A stretch of 64,000 nt of DNA from Nostoc sp. PCC 7107 (GTDB lineage: Bacteria; Cyanobacteriota; Cyanobacteriia; Cyanobacteriales; Nostocaceae), in contig NC_019676.1 in the NCBI RefSeq assembly GCF_000316625.1, positions 6,094,501 to 6,158,500 of the forward strand, in the 5' to 3' direction. Every line of letters starts with the position of its first letter. The stretch's first letter is position 1. The notes below the pieces were generated by a model. The model did not search any database. It worked only from the letters and a program-made list of their open reading frames with translations, and was not told the origin of the DNA. Positions 32,620 to 41,660 of this stretch are shown here, one piece after another. Both the position numbers and the translations under genes were made by a program.

Positions 32620-34710
32620 ATGATGCTAACACGATGCCTGCGGCGAGTGAAGCTATCGCTCGCTTTGATTCTTGCTTCTCAACTAATTTACTCTGTTCCC
32701 ATTTATGCGGCAGATGCTAGGATAACGATTTCTAAAGCTTGCCGTGTAGAACTAATTGGTGAAAGTACCCGACGCTGGAACGAAATTTCTGGAATGTCCC
32801 CGACTGATAGACTCCCCGCAATGATCAGAGAGCTAGAAAATGCTGAACGGCGAGGAGATACAACTTTTACAATCCAGACATTAGATTTTGCGCTCAAGGC
32901 AATTGCTACTCAAGTACAATCACTGACATATAAGGATAATCCAAAACTTCCTACCATTCTCGATCAAATCGTGGTCTTAGCTAAACCTTTACCGAGTGGG
33001 TATAGTTTAGGCAAAACTCATATCTTGACAGAATCTGCGATCGCCTATGGAAAAATTGGCCACTTCACCATAGGACAACAAACGCTACAGCTTGCGGCTG
33101 AGTCGGTATCAGGAATTCGCTATACTCCTAAAGATTTAGTTGCGGCGCACATTCGTCTTGCAGAAGGGTGGATTGCTCTCGACCAACCGGCGGAAGCTGC
33201 ATCTTCCCTCAACTATGGGTTTGAGCAAACTATCAAAAATCTGACAGATACTTACACAAGACGTGAGTTTTTGTCACAAATAGTTAATTTATATCTCCAA
33301 ATTTACCAACCCACAAAAGCTTTAGAGGTGCTAAAGCAACTTTCTCCTCAAGATTACGATCCTGATATTACTGTCACTCAGATTGCTGCTACCTACTTTG
33401 AAGCTAGAGACCCAGTAAAAGCAAAGAAATTACTAGATCCATTGCTCAAAGCAGCACTAGCAATTAAAGATGTGGAACAGCGGGAAATTAAATTAATGAA
33501 TTTGGTGCTGCACTATGCACCCAGTGGAGATTTAGGGCGATCGCAGCAAATTGTTTCCCTAATGAAACGCCCTAATTCTTTCCGGGCTAGAAGTTGGTTG
33601 ACAATCGCCGCAGAAAGTCGCAAATTTAACCAGCCAGAAATTCGCGAATCTGCGATCGCCCGTTTAGTTGCTGATGCTAAAGCCGCTAAAATAGCCGATC
33701 AGTTTGGCGGACGCTTCGATAATGAATGGTATGGCGAGATGTCAAATTTAGCTCAAACTCGCGGCTATCAGCCAGAACTCAAAGCCCTGATTGCTGAACT
33801 GCGTGCGGTGAATGTCTTGGGAATTGTCCTGCAAGATTTGATTGCTAATAAGCAGTTTACAACTGCTCGGCAAATGGTACCACGTCCGATGATCGTACAG
33901 ATAGATGCAGGCTATTTCGATGAAAGCGATCGCTGGCTGGATAATATTGCCATAGCCGCCCTTGAAGCCGGACAAACCCAGGATGCAGAAGCCAGAATTA
34001 CTGGGGAAAAAACCGATGTGCGGCGATTGCTGCGGTTTGCTCAAGCTTTCCATCGCCGTGGTAATGTTGCTGTTGCCGATCAATTATTCACTCGTAGCCA
34101 AGTAATAGCTAATAGCATTTCTGCTTTACCTACTGCTATCACAACTCATGCGGCGATCGCCAATGCTTTGATTTCCACCAATCGTCCAGCTGATAAGCTA
34201 TTGAATCGAATTGTCACGCTGATACAAACAGAAAAAGCATTGCCACAACAAGCACAATTATTGCTATCAATCAGTGCAGAATTTGACGCAACGCCATCGG
34301 CTTATTTTACACTGGCAGAAAAATTAAAGTTACTTCAGCAAGTAGATTTTGCTACCTTAGCAGGTAATCAAGCGATCGCCAATCGTCAGCCAGAGGAAGC
34401 ATCCCGTTTCATTGGTTACGCTGGGAGAAATCCTAGCGAAAAGTTGGACTTTGCTTTACGAGTTGTGGAACTAAATCTGAGTCAAGGCAATTTGACAAAA
34501 GCGCGATCGCTCCTCAATATGCCTATACAAACCCTCCTGAATGGGTCAGAGTCTTCTTTGCCACCGATTGCAGAACGTTCCTGGGGGCGGATTGCATTGA
34601 ATCTTGTCCGCACAGGAGATATCAAAACTGCGATCGCCATTGCTCAGAATGTCACACCATCGCCAGAACGCGAACAATTACTGCAACGCTTACGCTGTTA
34701 TCAGGACTGA
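32620..34710 (+). CDS. exported TPR-like helical repeat protein, 696 aa
   Basis: Signal peptide at residues 1-30 (SLALILASQLIYSVPIYAAD). The mature protein is almost wholly helical, with TPR-like pairs: TILDQIVVLAKPLPSGYSLG, AYGKIGHFTIGQQTLQLAAE, FLSQIVNLYLQIYQPTKALE and AQAFHRRGNVAVADQLFTRS. There are no catalytic motifs. It follows the preceding exported protein by 95 bases on the same strand, and the two could act together in the periplasm as a scaffold and partner. ATG ATG at the start leaves two equivalent initiation codons. It ends with LLQRLRCYQD. Confidence 0.7.
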   Translation: MMLTRCLRRVKLSLALILASQLIYSVPIYAADARITISKACRVELIGESTRRWNEISGMSPTDRLPAMIRELENAERRGDTTFTIQTLDFALKAIATQVQSLTYKDNPKLPTILDQIVVLAKPLPSGYSLGKTHILTESAIAYGKIGHFTIGQQTLQLAAESVSGIRYTPKDLVAAHIRLAEGWIALDQPAEAASSLNYGFEQTIKNLTDTYTRREFLSQIVNLYLQIYQPTKALEVLKQLSPQDYDPDITVTQIAATYFEARDPVKAKKLLDPLLKAALAIKDVEQREIKLMNLVLHYAPSGDLGRSQQIVSLMKRPNSFRARSWLTIAAESRKFNQPEIRESAIARLVADAKAAKIADQFGGRFDNEWYGEMSNLAQTRGYQPELKALIAELRAVNVLGIVLQDLIANKQFTTARQMVPRPMIVQIDAGYFDESDRWLDNIAIAALEAGQTQDAEARITGEKTDVRRLLRFAQAFHRRGNVAVADQLFTRSQVIANSISALPTAITTHAAIANALISTNRPADKLLNRIVTLIQTEKALPQQAQLLLSISAEFDATPSAYFTLAEKLKLLQQVDFATLAGNQAIANRQPEEASRFIGYAGRNPSEKLDFALRVVELNLSQGNLTKARSLLNMPIQTLLNGSESSLPPIAERSWGRIALNLVRTGDIKTAIAIAQNVTPSPEREQLLQRLRCYQD

Positions 34711-34770
34711 GACATTGCATTTAAGTTTTAGAGGTGGGATCGCTTAGTAATGATGAACATGAGCAGATAG

Positions 34771-34815
34771 GAAAACCTCTGTGGTTCTTGCTGGCAACAG
34801 GTAAAATCTCATAAG
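34771..34815 (+). repeat. possible trace of the WWQQVKSY family
   Basis: A frame here reads ENLCGSCWQQVKSHKL, resembling ENSTHSWWQQVKSYAP of the 24922 gene, with about 70 percent DNA identity over some 50 bases. The flanks do not match, so this may be a decayed third copy or chance. Confidence 0.25.
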
Positions 34816-34912
34816 CTATTATGCTTGCAAGTTGCACAATAGTCAAAGCTGGAAACCAAGATAACTATTAACTAGGAGAGTTGCGTGATCTGCCAAGGCG
34901 CGTGTCTAAATC

Positions 34913-35944
34913 CTACTTTCTGACAAAGTTAGACGGGTCTTGATCTCGTCGATGCTGAGTCGGAATGGGGTCTGGCTGTCCATCACCCGCAAAGGCTGCG
35001 GTTTTCTCCAACGATTCCCGCAATCGCTTGGCCGCATAAATGGACATATCTCGCGGGACATTTATGCGATCGCGCAAATATCGTAGGGCGACATCAGATC
35101 CCGATGGAGCTATGCACTCAACCCCTGTCATCATGTGTGTTAAAGCACAACGTAAGGCTTGATCAAACAAGCTATCATCTGAGGGGTTGACGCGGATAAT
35201 ATTGATGCGATGCTCAATAGTTCTTTGAAGAGCTTCCATTCGGGAGTTTTCGGGTTCTGAATAAGCAACATCTGGTAGTCCAAACCAGGGGCCGTTATCT
35301 ACCCGCGCTTTATTGATCAGCGTCTGGGTTTCGCCATTTTCCCAACACCCTCCCATTTGGGGCGGCAAATCGTGTACGTGGGTATGAAAGTCACTCTGGG
35401 TACCTCGGTAGGTATCTCGGCTTTCCATTGCCGCGAACCATGCACTCAAATTAGGATTTTCCTCTCGCAGTGAGTAGCCCTTGTAGTAGTAAAGGCTGGC
35501 ATTCATCCGTTCGAGATATGGCGTAAAGATAACATCGACGATGCCGAAGCTATCTAAAAAATAAGGACTGGAGGTGCGGTCTAGAGCCTCCTCAACCTTA
35601 GCCACCACTGTCATAAATTGCTTTCGGTTGCGTTTTTCTTGTTGAGTGGAAATTACTGGATAGCACAGCCAAGCGCACCAGACTCTAAATAAAAGCCGCT
35701 CTAATTGGCGTAAAGGAAGTACTGTGTCGTCTTCCATTCCTTGACTTAATGGCCCAAAAACATTTTCCAAAGCGATCAAAATATCATCGCTTTCTTTAAT
35801 AATCCGTCCATCTAACTCAATCGCCGGGAGCATTCCTGATGGCACCTTACGTTTGTACCAACTTTCTTTCTCCCCGTAGCAAAACATTGTCACTATTTCA
35901 AACTGAGGTTTATCAAGCCACTCTGCTTCACAAAGAATTTGCAC
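34913..35944 (-). pseudogene. glutathione S-transferase-like gene, 5'-truncated
   Basis: The reading frame has a GST layout: part of the thioredoxin-like domain ([40 protein letters not shown] with the cis-Pro and ES glutathione-binding motif), then the all-helical domain ([20 protein letters not shown]) and a long C-terminal extension. The usual N-terminal strand and CPxC-type active site are missing: at 35944 the sequence switches to a transposase gene on the opposite strand. Roughly 60-100 residues are lost, so activity is unlikely. Homologous GST-like proteins of cyanobacteria carry the same C-terminal extension. Confidence 0.75.
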
Positions 35945-36399
35945 AGGCTCTTAATGTAGTAATTTTGGTCAAAACTAATCTTGAAACTCATGCTCGTAGC
36001 CATGTAATTTTATTTTCCAGCGACCTAAATTTGATAGCCGATAAAATTATCGATTATTACAAACTTCGCTTTCAAATCGAGTTTAACTTCCGTGATGCCA
36101 AGCAATTTTGGGGGTTGGAAGATTTTATGAATCTGAGCCAAACTGCTGTGACTAATGCGGCTAATTTGGCATTTTTTATGGTTAATTTATCTCATCATCT
36201 TCTTGCTGATTTCCGCATCCTTAATCCCAACTCCGGCATTATTGATCTTAAGGCGCACTATCGTGGCTTTCGATATGTTCATGAAATCTTAAAAATGCTT
36301 CCCGAAAAACCTGAGCCGATTTTATTAACTCAAATTTTTGCCAAGCTTACTTCTTTGGGACATATTTATGCCGTTTCTACAGGCTTGAAAGCCTCGTAA
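35945..36399 (+). pseudogene. IS4-superfamily transposase C-terminal fragment
   Basis: The frame reads [20 protein letters not shown], then IIDYYKLRFQIEFNFRDAKQ, which contains the Y-x2-R-x3-E-x6-K signature of IS4-type transposases, and ends STGLKAS. The open frame extends upstream to 35839 only as antisense of the GST. The N-terminus with the two Asp residues is absent. It marks the event that truncated the GST gene. Confidence 0.75.
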
Positions 36400-36779
36400 A
36401 TTGGCTAAGGTATTGAGCATATCAGGAATTATTAGCGATCGCCCGACAGTAGAGTGCGATCGCTTATTTATCTGTTAAAAATTACGGCTCTTCCGTACCT
36501 GTTATGCTAAAAATGTCTGTAAATAAGTTTGAAACCCTTATTGGGCAATAATAACAGGAATTATGATTACCATTTGAGCCTTAGTTCTGAAATTGAGTTA
36601 ATAACTGCCTGTAAGCCTTGATTTTAAAGGGAAATTTTGGAGTTTAATTAAAATTTCAGCATAACACCTACTGAAGAACCAAAATTACAGAATTCGCCCA
36701 ACACAAATTAGACTCTTGACTTATAAAATACGTAGTCCTAATATTTAGCTAAACTAAATATTAGGACTACATCAAACTC
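36400..36779. other. intergenic region before the ABC exporter
   Basis: No gene is seen. A HIP1-containing inverted repeat (AGCGATCGC at 36434-36442, GCGATCGCT at 36456-36464) may be the transposase fragment's end or a terminator stem. The rest is AT-rich and leads to a perfect palindrome next to the start codon at 36780. Confidence 0.6.
36732..36770. promoter_or_regulatory. 17-bp perfect palindrome upstream of the ABC genes
   Basis: GTAGTCCTAATATTTAG (36732-36748) and CTAAATATTAGGACTAC (36754-36770) are exact complements around a 5-base loop, ending 9 bases before the GTG at 36780. Its position over the ribosome-binding region suggests an operator or a translation-controlling hairpin; a MITE end is the alternative. 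Confidence 0.55.
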
Positions 36780-37634
36780 GTGACTAGACTTACGGGAAAT
36801 ACTAATTTGTCAAAATCACTTGCAAGTAGCTCTCAAGCGGTGATTTTAGAAACACAAGGACTGACGCGCTACTTCGGTAAAGCAATTGCTGTCAATGATT
36901 TGAGTATTACAGTAGAACAAGGCGAGGTATTTGGCTTACTCGGCCCCAATGGAGCAGGGAAAAGCACAGCCATCAAGATGTTGACTACGCTATTGCCTCT
37001 GAGTGCAGGCAGCGCAACTATAGCTGGCTATGATGTAACTCATCAGGCTGCTGCTGTCAGAAGGCTATTTGGCTATGTACCACAAGCTCTTTCGGCTGAT
37101 GGGAGTCTGACAGGGTACGAAAACCTCTTAATCTTTGCCAAGCTATACGATATTCCTGTTAAATATAGGCAAAGGCGTATCCGAGAAGTGCTAGATTTCA
37201 TGGGTTTGCAAGCAGCAGCCCATCGTTTAGTACGTAATTACTCTGGCGGCATGATTCGCAAGCTAGAAATTGCCCAATCAATCATGCACCAACCTAAGAT
37301 TTTGTTTTTAGATGAACCAACTGTAGGGCTAGATCCCATTGCCAGGACTCAAGTATGGCAACTTGTACAGCAACTGCGTACAGATTACGGTACAACCATA
37401 TTTTTAACCACTCACTTTTTAGAAGAAGCCGATAGTTTGTGCAGTCGAGTGACGATTATGCAGCAAGGCCGAGTTGTGATTACAGGCGCACCCAGTGATT
37501 TAAAAGCTTCCTTGGGTAAGCCAAATGCAACCTTAGATGATGTCTTTATTCATTACACAGGCGATCAATTAACATCAGGAGTTAACTATAGTGATACAGC
37601 CAGAACCAGACGGACGGCTCAACGGTTGGGTTAA
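36780..37634 (+). CDS. ABC-2 type exporter ATPase (DrrA-like), 284 aa
   Basis: ATP-binding subunit of a drug/lipid-type ABC-2 exporter. Walker A is GPNGAGKST (55-63), the signature YSGGMIRK (154-161), Walker B ILFLDEPTVGLDP (174-186), then TTIFLTTHFLEEADSLCSRV with the H-loop His. The C-terminal PSDLKASLGKPNATLDDVFI is the DrrA/NodI-like tail. The start codon is GTG. It overlaps the permease gene by 44 bases, so the two form one unit. Substrate unknown. Confidence 0.9.
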   Translation: MTRLTGNTNLSKSLASSSQAVILETQGLTRYFGKAIAVNDLSITVEQGEVFGLLGPNGAGKSTAIKMLTTLLPLSAGSATIAGYDVTHQAAAVRRLFGYVPQALSADGSLTGYENLLIFAKLYDIPVKYRQRRIREVLDFMGLQAAAHRLVRNYSGGMIRKLEIAQSIMHQPKILFLDEPTVGLDPIARTQVWQLVQQLRTDYGTTIFLTTHFLEEADSLCSRVTIMQQGRVVITGAPSDLKASLGKPNATLDDVFIHYTGDQLTSGVNYSDTARTRRTAQRLG

Positions 37635-38445
37635 GAGAAAACTTTCTTACCGCGACAATCTGATTTCTACAACTATTCAAATATTGACAAAAACTCTCGT
37701 GATTGCAGAGATGGAAGTGCGGAAACTCCGGCATGATCCTACTGATTTAGTAATTCGAGCCGTGCAACCATCACTGTGGTTGTTGATTTTTGGACAAGTC
37801 TTTACCAAAATTCGGGCAATTCCCACAGGTGATTTACCTTATTTAGACTTCATGGCTGCGGGTATTTTAGCGCAGAGCGTGTTATTTGTAGCAATTTTTA
37901 CAGGTGGAATGACACTGATTTGGGAACGAGACTTAGGGTTTGTGCATAAATTCCTTGCCAGTCCGACACCAAGAGTAGCAATGGTATTAGGTAAGTCTTT
38001 AGCCTGCGGAGTGCGCTGTTTATCTCAAATATTTATTATCTACGTGTTAGCACTCTTATTAGGAGTCAAGCTTAATCTTTATCCCTTGGCTATTATCCAG
38101 GTGCTATTAATTGTCCTGTTGGGTGCTGCTTGTTTTTGCGCCTTTTCGTTAATTATTGGCTGTTTGGTGAAAACCAGAGAACGGATGACAGGAATTGGTC
38201 AGTTGTTAACGATGCCGTTGTTTTTTGCTAGTAATGCCATCTATCCGATTTCTATGATGCCCAACTGGTTAAAATTTCTGTCTCACATTAATCCTTTAAC
38301 ATACCAAGTTGATGCACTGCGTGGCACGATGTTAGCGAATGGAAGTAGCATATATGGCTTTGGTTGGGACTGTATAATTCTGTTGTTAACATTAATAGCC
38401 TTGACTTTAATTTGTGGAAGACTTTATCCACGAGTAGCAATGTAA
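37591..38445 (+). CDS. ABC-2 type exporter permease, 284 aa
   Basis: Membrane subunit paired with the preceding ATPase. It has six predicted transmembrane helices, among them AVQPSLWLLIFGQVFT, FMAAGILAQSVLFVAIFTGG, IFIIYVLALLLGVKLNLYPL and LIVLLGAACFCAFSLIIGCL. The ABC-2 signature region MPLFFASNAIYPISMMPNWL followed by INPLTYQVDALR is present. The first ATG lies within the ATPase gene; an internal start at about residue 42 (MEVRKLRHDP) is possible but would drop only the cytoplasmic N-terminus. Length matches DrrB-like permeases. Confidence 0.88.
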   Translation: MIQPEPDGRLNGWVKRKLSYRDNLISTTIQILTKTLVIAEMEVRKLRHDPTDLVIRAVQPSLWLLIFGQVFTKIRAIPTGDLPYLDFMAAGILAQSVLFVAIFTGGMTLIWERDLGFVHKFLASPTPRVAMVLGKSLACGVRCLSQIFIIYVLALLLGVKLNLYPLAIIQVLLIVLLGAACFCAFSLIIGCLVKTRERMTGIGQLLTMPLFFASNAIYPISMMPNWLKFLSHINPLTYQVDALRGTMLANGSSIYGFGWDCIILLLTLIALTLICGRLYPRVAM

Positions 38446-38636
38446 TAAAGGAACAAACTAAACAAACTTAATTACACACACTGTTTTTTGTTCCTTTGTA
38501 AGAATTCAGCACCCAGGAGTCAGAAGTCAGAATTAATAAGGAATTTATTCTGATTTATACATTTAGTCATCAAATATTATTCAGTTTTTTCAACTATTCT
38601 GGCTCCTGAACTCTTACGTTCCTTTTATTTACTTAA

Positions 38637-39704
38637 TCACTTTTGACTAATTGTTGTAGGAGTAATAGCTGCATATTGTTCAGATGTCAGTACAGCTTCT
38701 TGAATATTAACAGGTTTAGGAAGTAAACCATTTTTATAGAAATAGTCAGCAACTCTTTGTTGTTCTCTAATTAACTCAGGCGAAATAGCTCTTAATCCAT
38801 AGCCACGACGACTTAGTACCAAATCCATCACTGCTGGATCTAGTTTTTGATGAGGCATAATTAATTTTGCTGTCTCCTTGGGATTAGCTTCTGCCCAGCG
38901 TTGGATTTTATCAATTTCCTCAATTACAATTCGGAGTAATTCTGGATTATCGATAGCAAATTGTTTCCTACCGATATAATATCCACCTGGAGTATCAAGT
39001 CCTTCGGCAGTTTTAATAATCCGTACTTTACCTAATTTTTCAGCCCTCGCTAAATGAGGATCACCAGTTACCCACACTGGAATTTTACCTTCTAGAAATG
39101 CACTACTAGCTTCTACGTTAGGTATACTTAAAACTTGAATATCTTCAGGTTTTAGACCTACATCTTCCAAAGCTCTAATTATGAAATAGTGAGAAGCAGA
39201 AGCTTTTTGAAAAACTACTTTTTGTCCCTTAATATCTTTGATGCTCTTAATAGGAGAATCTGGGGGAACTGCGATCGCACTTCCTCTACCACTTTTTTCG
39301 GTGCGTCGTGAACCAACCACATAAACAATATCAGCACCAGCAGCTTGGGCAAAGATTGGCGGTGTTTCTCCTACAGAACCCAAATCGATTTTATCTACAT
39401 TCATCGCTTCCATAAGCTGTGGCCCTTGAGCAAATTGCGCCCATTCGACTTTGATACCCAAGGGTTTTAGACGTTTTTCTAATACTCCTGTCACCCTCAC
39501 CAAATCGCCAGCTTGTTGATACCCCATACGCAGAACTTTCGTTTTGATGCCACTGGTAGCTGATACATTCGTTGTAGTATTAGATGTTGGTAATTTTGAG
39601 GTTGTGGGTTTGCAACTACTGAGAACTAAGGCAGTTGATAAACCCAACAAGCCTGCTGTACCAAACCGGATAAAACGGCGGCGAGTGTTGAATATTCTAG
39701 TCAT
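38637..39704 (-). CDS. ssuA: sulfonate-type ABC transporter substrate-binding protein, 355 aa
   Basis: Periplasmic binding protein of the nitrate/sulfonate/taurine (SsuA/TauA) class. The N-terminus RRRFIRFGTAGLLGLSTALV ending LSSC looks like a combined twin-arginine-like and lipoprotein signal. The mature part shows LRMGYQQAGDLVRVTGVLEK, QGPQLMEAMNVDKIDLGSVG, ETPPIFAQAAGADIVYVVGS and DIKGQKVVFQKASASHYFII, all family typical. It probably feeds SsuC/SsuB encoded at 52.9-54.6 kb. It is the last gene of a minus-strand run behind an exporter and an aldo-keto reductase, 109 bases after the exporter's stop. Confidence 0.88.
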   Translation of the reverse strand: MTRIFNTRRRFIRFGTAGLLGLSTALVLSSCKPTTSKLPTSNTTTNVSATSGIKTKVLRMGYQQAGDLVRVTGVLEKRLKPLGIKVEWAQFAQGPQLMEAMNVDKIDLGSVGETPPIFAQAAGADIVYVVGSRRTEKSGRGSAIAVPPDSPIKSIKDIKGQKVVFQKASASHYFIIRALEDVGLKPEDIQVLSIPNVEASSAFLEGKIPVWVTGDPHLARAEKLGKVRIIKTAEGLDTPGGYYIGRKQFAIDNPELLRIVIEEIDKIQRWAEANPKETAKLIMPHQKLDPAVMDLVLSRRGYGLRAISPELIREQQRVADYFYKNGLLPKPVNIQEAVLTSEQYAAITPTTISQK

Positions 39705-39770
39705 ACTTGCAATGAAATAAATAATTCCTGAGAGAAGGTGTTGAAAGTCAAGTTAGGAGTATAGGGATAT

Positions 39771-39791
39771 ACAAAACATCCAATGTTTTGT
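39771..39791. promoter_or_regulatory. 21-bp palindrome upstream of ssuA
   Basis: ACAAAACAT, a 3-base loop and ATGTTTTGT form a perfect inverted repeat 67 bases upstream of the ssuA start. There is no T-run, so an operator is more likely than a terminator. Confidence 0.4.
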
Positions 39792-39813
39792 TAGTCATGA
39801 GTAAGTCCTAATT

Positions 39814-41658
39814 CTAGTTATTAACTCCTACAGGTAAAAATCCACCTGCCTGCATTTTCCATAACTTGTAGTAAGCACCACGGCGTGCTAGCAGTGTGGT
39901 ATGAGTGCCATCTTCGATAATGCGACCTTGGTCAAATACCAAAATGCGGTCTAGATGGGCAATAGTAGATAGTCTATGCGCCACTACAATCACGGTTTTC
40001 CCATCCATCACTGAATCTAAAGTATCTTGGATCGCTTTTTCAGTGATGGAATCGAGGCTGGAGGTGGCTTCATCTAGAATCAGAATTGGTGCGTCTTTGA
40101 GGATAACTCGTGCGATCGCAATCCTTTGTCTTTGTCCTCCAGAAAGTTTGACACCACGTTCACCCACCAAAGAATCATACCCTTCCTTAATCTGAGCGAT
40201 AAAATCGTGAGCATAGGCTTGACGCGCTGCTTCAATCACTGCCTCGTCGGTCGCATCTATTCGCCCATAACGAATATTTTCTATTAATGTCCGATGGAAC
40301 AGAGATGGATCTTGGGGAATCAAGCTAATTTGGGAGTGTAGGGCATCTTGAGTCATATCTTGAATATCAACCCCATCAATAAGAATCTGTCCAGATTGGG
40401 GGTCGAATTGACGCAAAATCAGATTGACGAAGGTGGATTTTCCAGAGCCAGAGAAGCCAACAAGCCCGACACGCTGGCCTGGTTTGATGATGATAGAAAG
40501 GTTTTCAAATACTTTTTTCCCAAGTGAGTAGCTAAAATTCACTTGGCGAAACTCAATCTGTCCCTGAGTGATTGAATGGGCGATCGCATTATCTCGATCA
40601 ATAAGTTCATGGGGTTGAACAATAGTGAGAACGCCATTAGCAATATTACCGATATGTTCAAAAAATTCGAGAAACCGTTTACTTAAATTTCGGGCTTCGC
40701 TGATGATTAACAGTGACAAACTGGTGGCGACAACGAAATCGGCGGCAGCAATTTTACCCTGACTCCAGAGTAAGAGCGAGTAATACAAAGTGCCGATTTT
40801 TAGGATTGCTGCTGAGATATACTGAAACCAACGGATTCGCTCCGAGTACCAATTGGACTTTCTCACCTCTTTGAGTTCGTGCCTTAACCGCTCATTCAAA
40901 TAACGTCGTTCAAAACCCAGGCGAGCAAATAGTTTGCTACTAGTAAGATTTGTTACTGCATCTACGATGATACCAGTTGTCTCACTTCTGGCGGCTGCGG
41001 CTCTCCGGGAATAAATTCGGCAGCGAGTTGCCAACCAGAACGAAATACTGATGAACAGAACTGCCCACGCTCCCACGAGTGCAGCCAGAGGAGGATAGGC
41101 GCGATACAGTAAAATCGTGGCGACGATATACACGATAATTACTGCCATAAATTCACTAATCAGCATTTGCATCGTCTGTGTGACACCCAGAGAAGTTTCG
41201 CTAATCCGATGTGCTAATGACCCCGCAAAACTGCTGCTTAGGTAGCGATGAGAATGATGCTGCAAGTAAGCATATAGAGAACGGACGATGTGCTGTCGGT
41301 GGATCGGATGGAGGATTGTCTGTAAGAGTCCAGCCGATCGCCCGAATACCACTTCACCCACACTCAAGGCGGTGAACAACATCAGGGGTTGGCTCACGGC
41401 ATCAAAAATCTGCTTACTGTCCCCTGGCGATCGCGTTACACTCCGGATGATTTCGCCAATGGCATAAGGCAACATAATGCCACAAGTTGCGTGTATTACC
41501 TCGAAAATCACCATTGCCACATACCACCAACGGAACTGGTTCACGAAATAGCAAATGAACTTAAAGGTTGTCTCAGGCAAGGGTGGTGCATCGGCAGCAC
41601 GTTGAAAGGATTGAAATTTTCTGGACTTTTTGGGCATGAATGCTGAATTAATTTTCAT
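39814..41658 (-). CDS. MsbA-type ABC exporter (permease-ATPase fusion), 614 aa
   Basis: A half-transporter with an N-terminal six-helix exporter domain (WYVAMVIFEVIHATCGIMLP, FMAVIIVYIVATILLYRAYP and WAVLFISISFWLATRCRIYS among the helices) and a C-terminal ATPase. Near residue 400 is Walker A VGFSGSGKST, then LIPQDPSLFHRTLIENIRYG, signature [16 protein letters not shown], Walker B ILILDEATSSLDS and VAHRLSTIAHLDRI. It should work as a homodimer. Only 2 bases separate it from the aldo-keto reductase upstream. The role within a sulfur locus is unknown; export of a product or lipid are options. Confidence 0.9.
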   Translation of the reverse strand: MKINSAFMPKKSRKFQSFQRAADAPPLPETTFKFICYFVNQFRWWYVAMVIFEVIHATCGIMLPYAIGEIIRSVTRSPGDSKQIFDAVSQPLMLFTALSVGEVVFGRSAGLLQTILHPIHRQHIVRSLYAYLQHHSHRYLSSSFAGSLAHRISETSLGVTQTMQMLISEFMAVIIVYIVATILLYRAYPPLAALVGAWAVLFISISFWLATRCRIYSRRAAAARSETTGIIVDAVTNLTSSKLFARLGFERRYLNERLRHELKEVRKSNWYSERIRWFQYISAAILKIGTLYYSLLLWSQGKIAAADFVVATSLSLLIISEARNLSKRFLEFFEHIGNIANGVLTIVQPHELIDRDNAIAHSITQGQIEFRQVNFSYSLGKKVFENLSIIIKPGQRVGLVGFSGSGKSTFVNLILRQFDPQSGQILIDGVDIQDMTQDALHSQISLIPQDPSLFHRTLIENIRYGRIDATDEAVIEAARQAYAHDFIAQIKEGYDSLVGERGVKLSGGQRQRIAIARVILKDAPILILDEATSSLDSITEKAIQDTLDSVMDGKTVIVVAHRLSTIAHLDRILVFDQGRIIEDGTHTTLLARRGAYYKLWKMQAGGFLPVGVNN

Positions 41659-41660
41659 TC

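Noticed and set aside
35839-35944. Upstream part of the transposase frame overlapping the GST
   Set aside because: It is antisense to the GST coding sequence and unlike transposases; only the part from 35945 fits the family.
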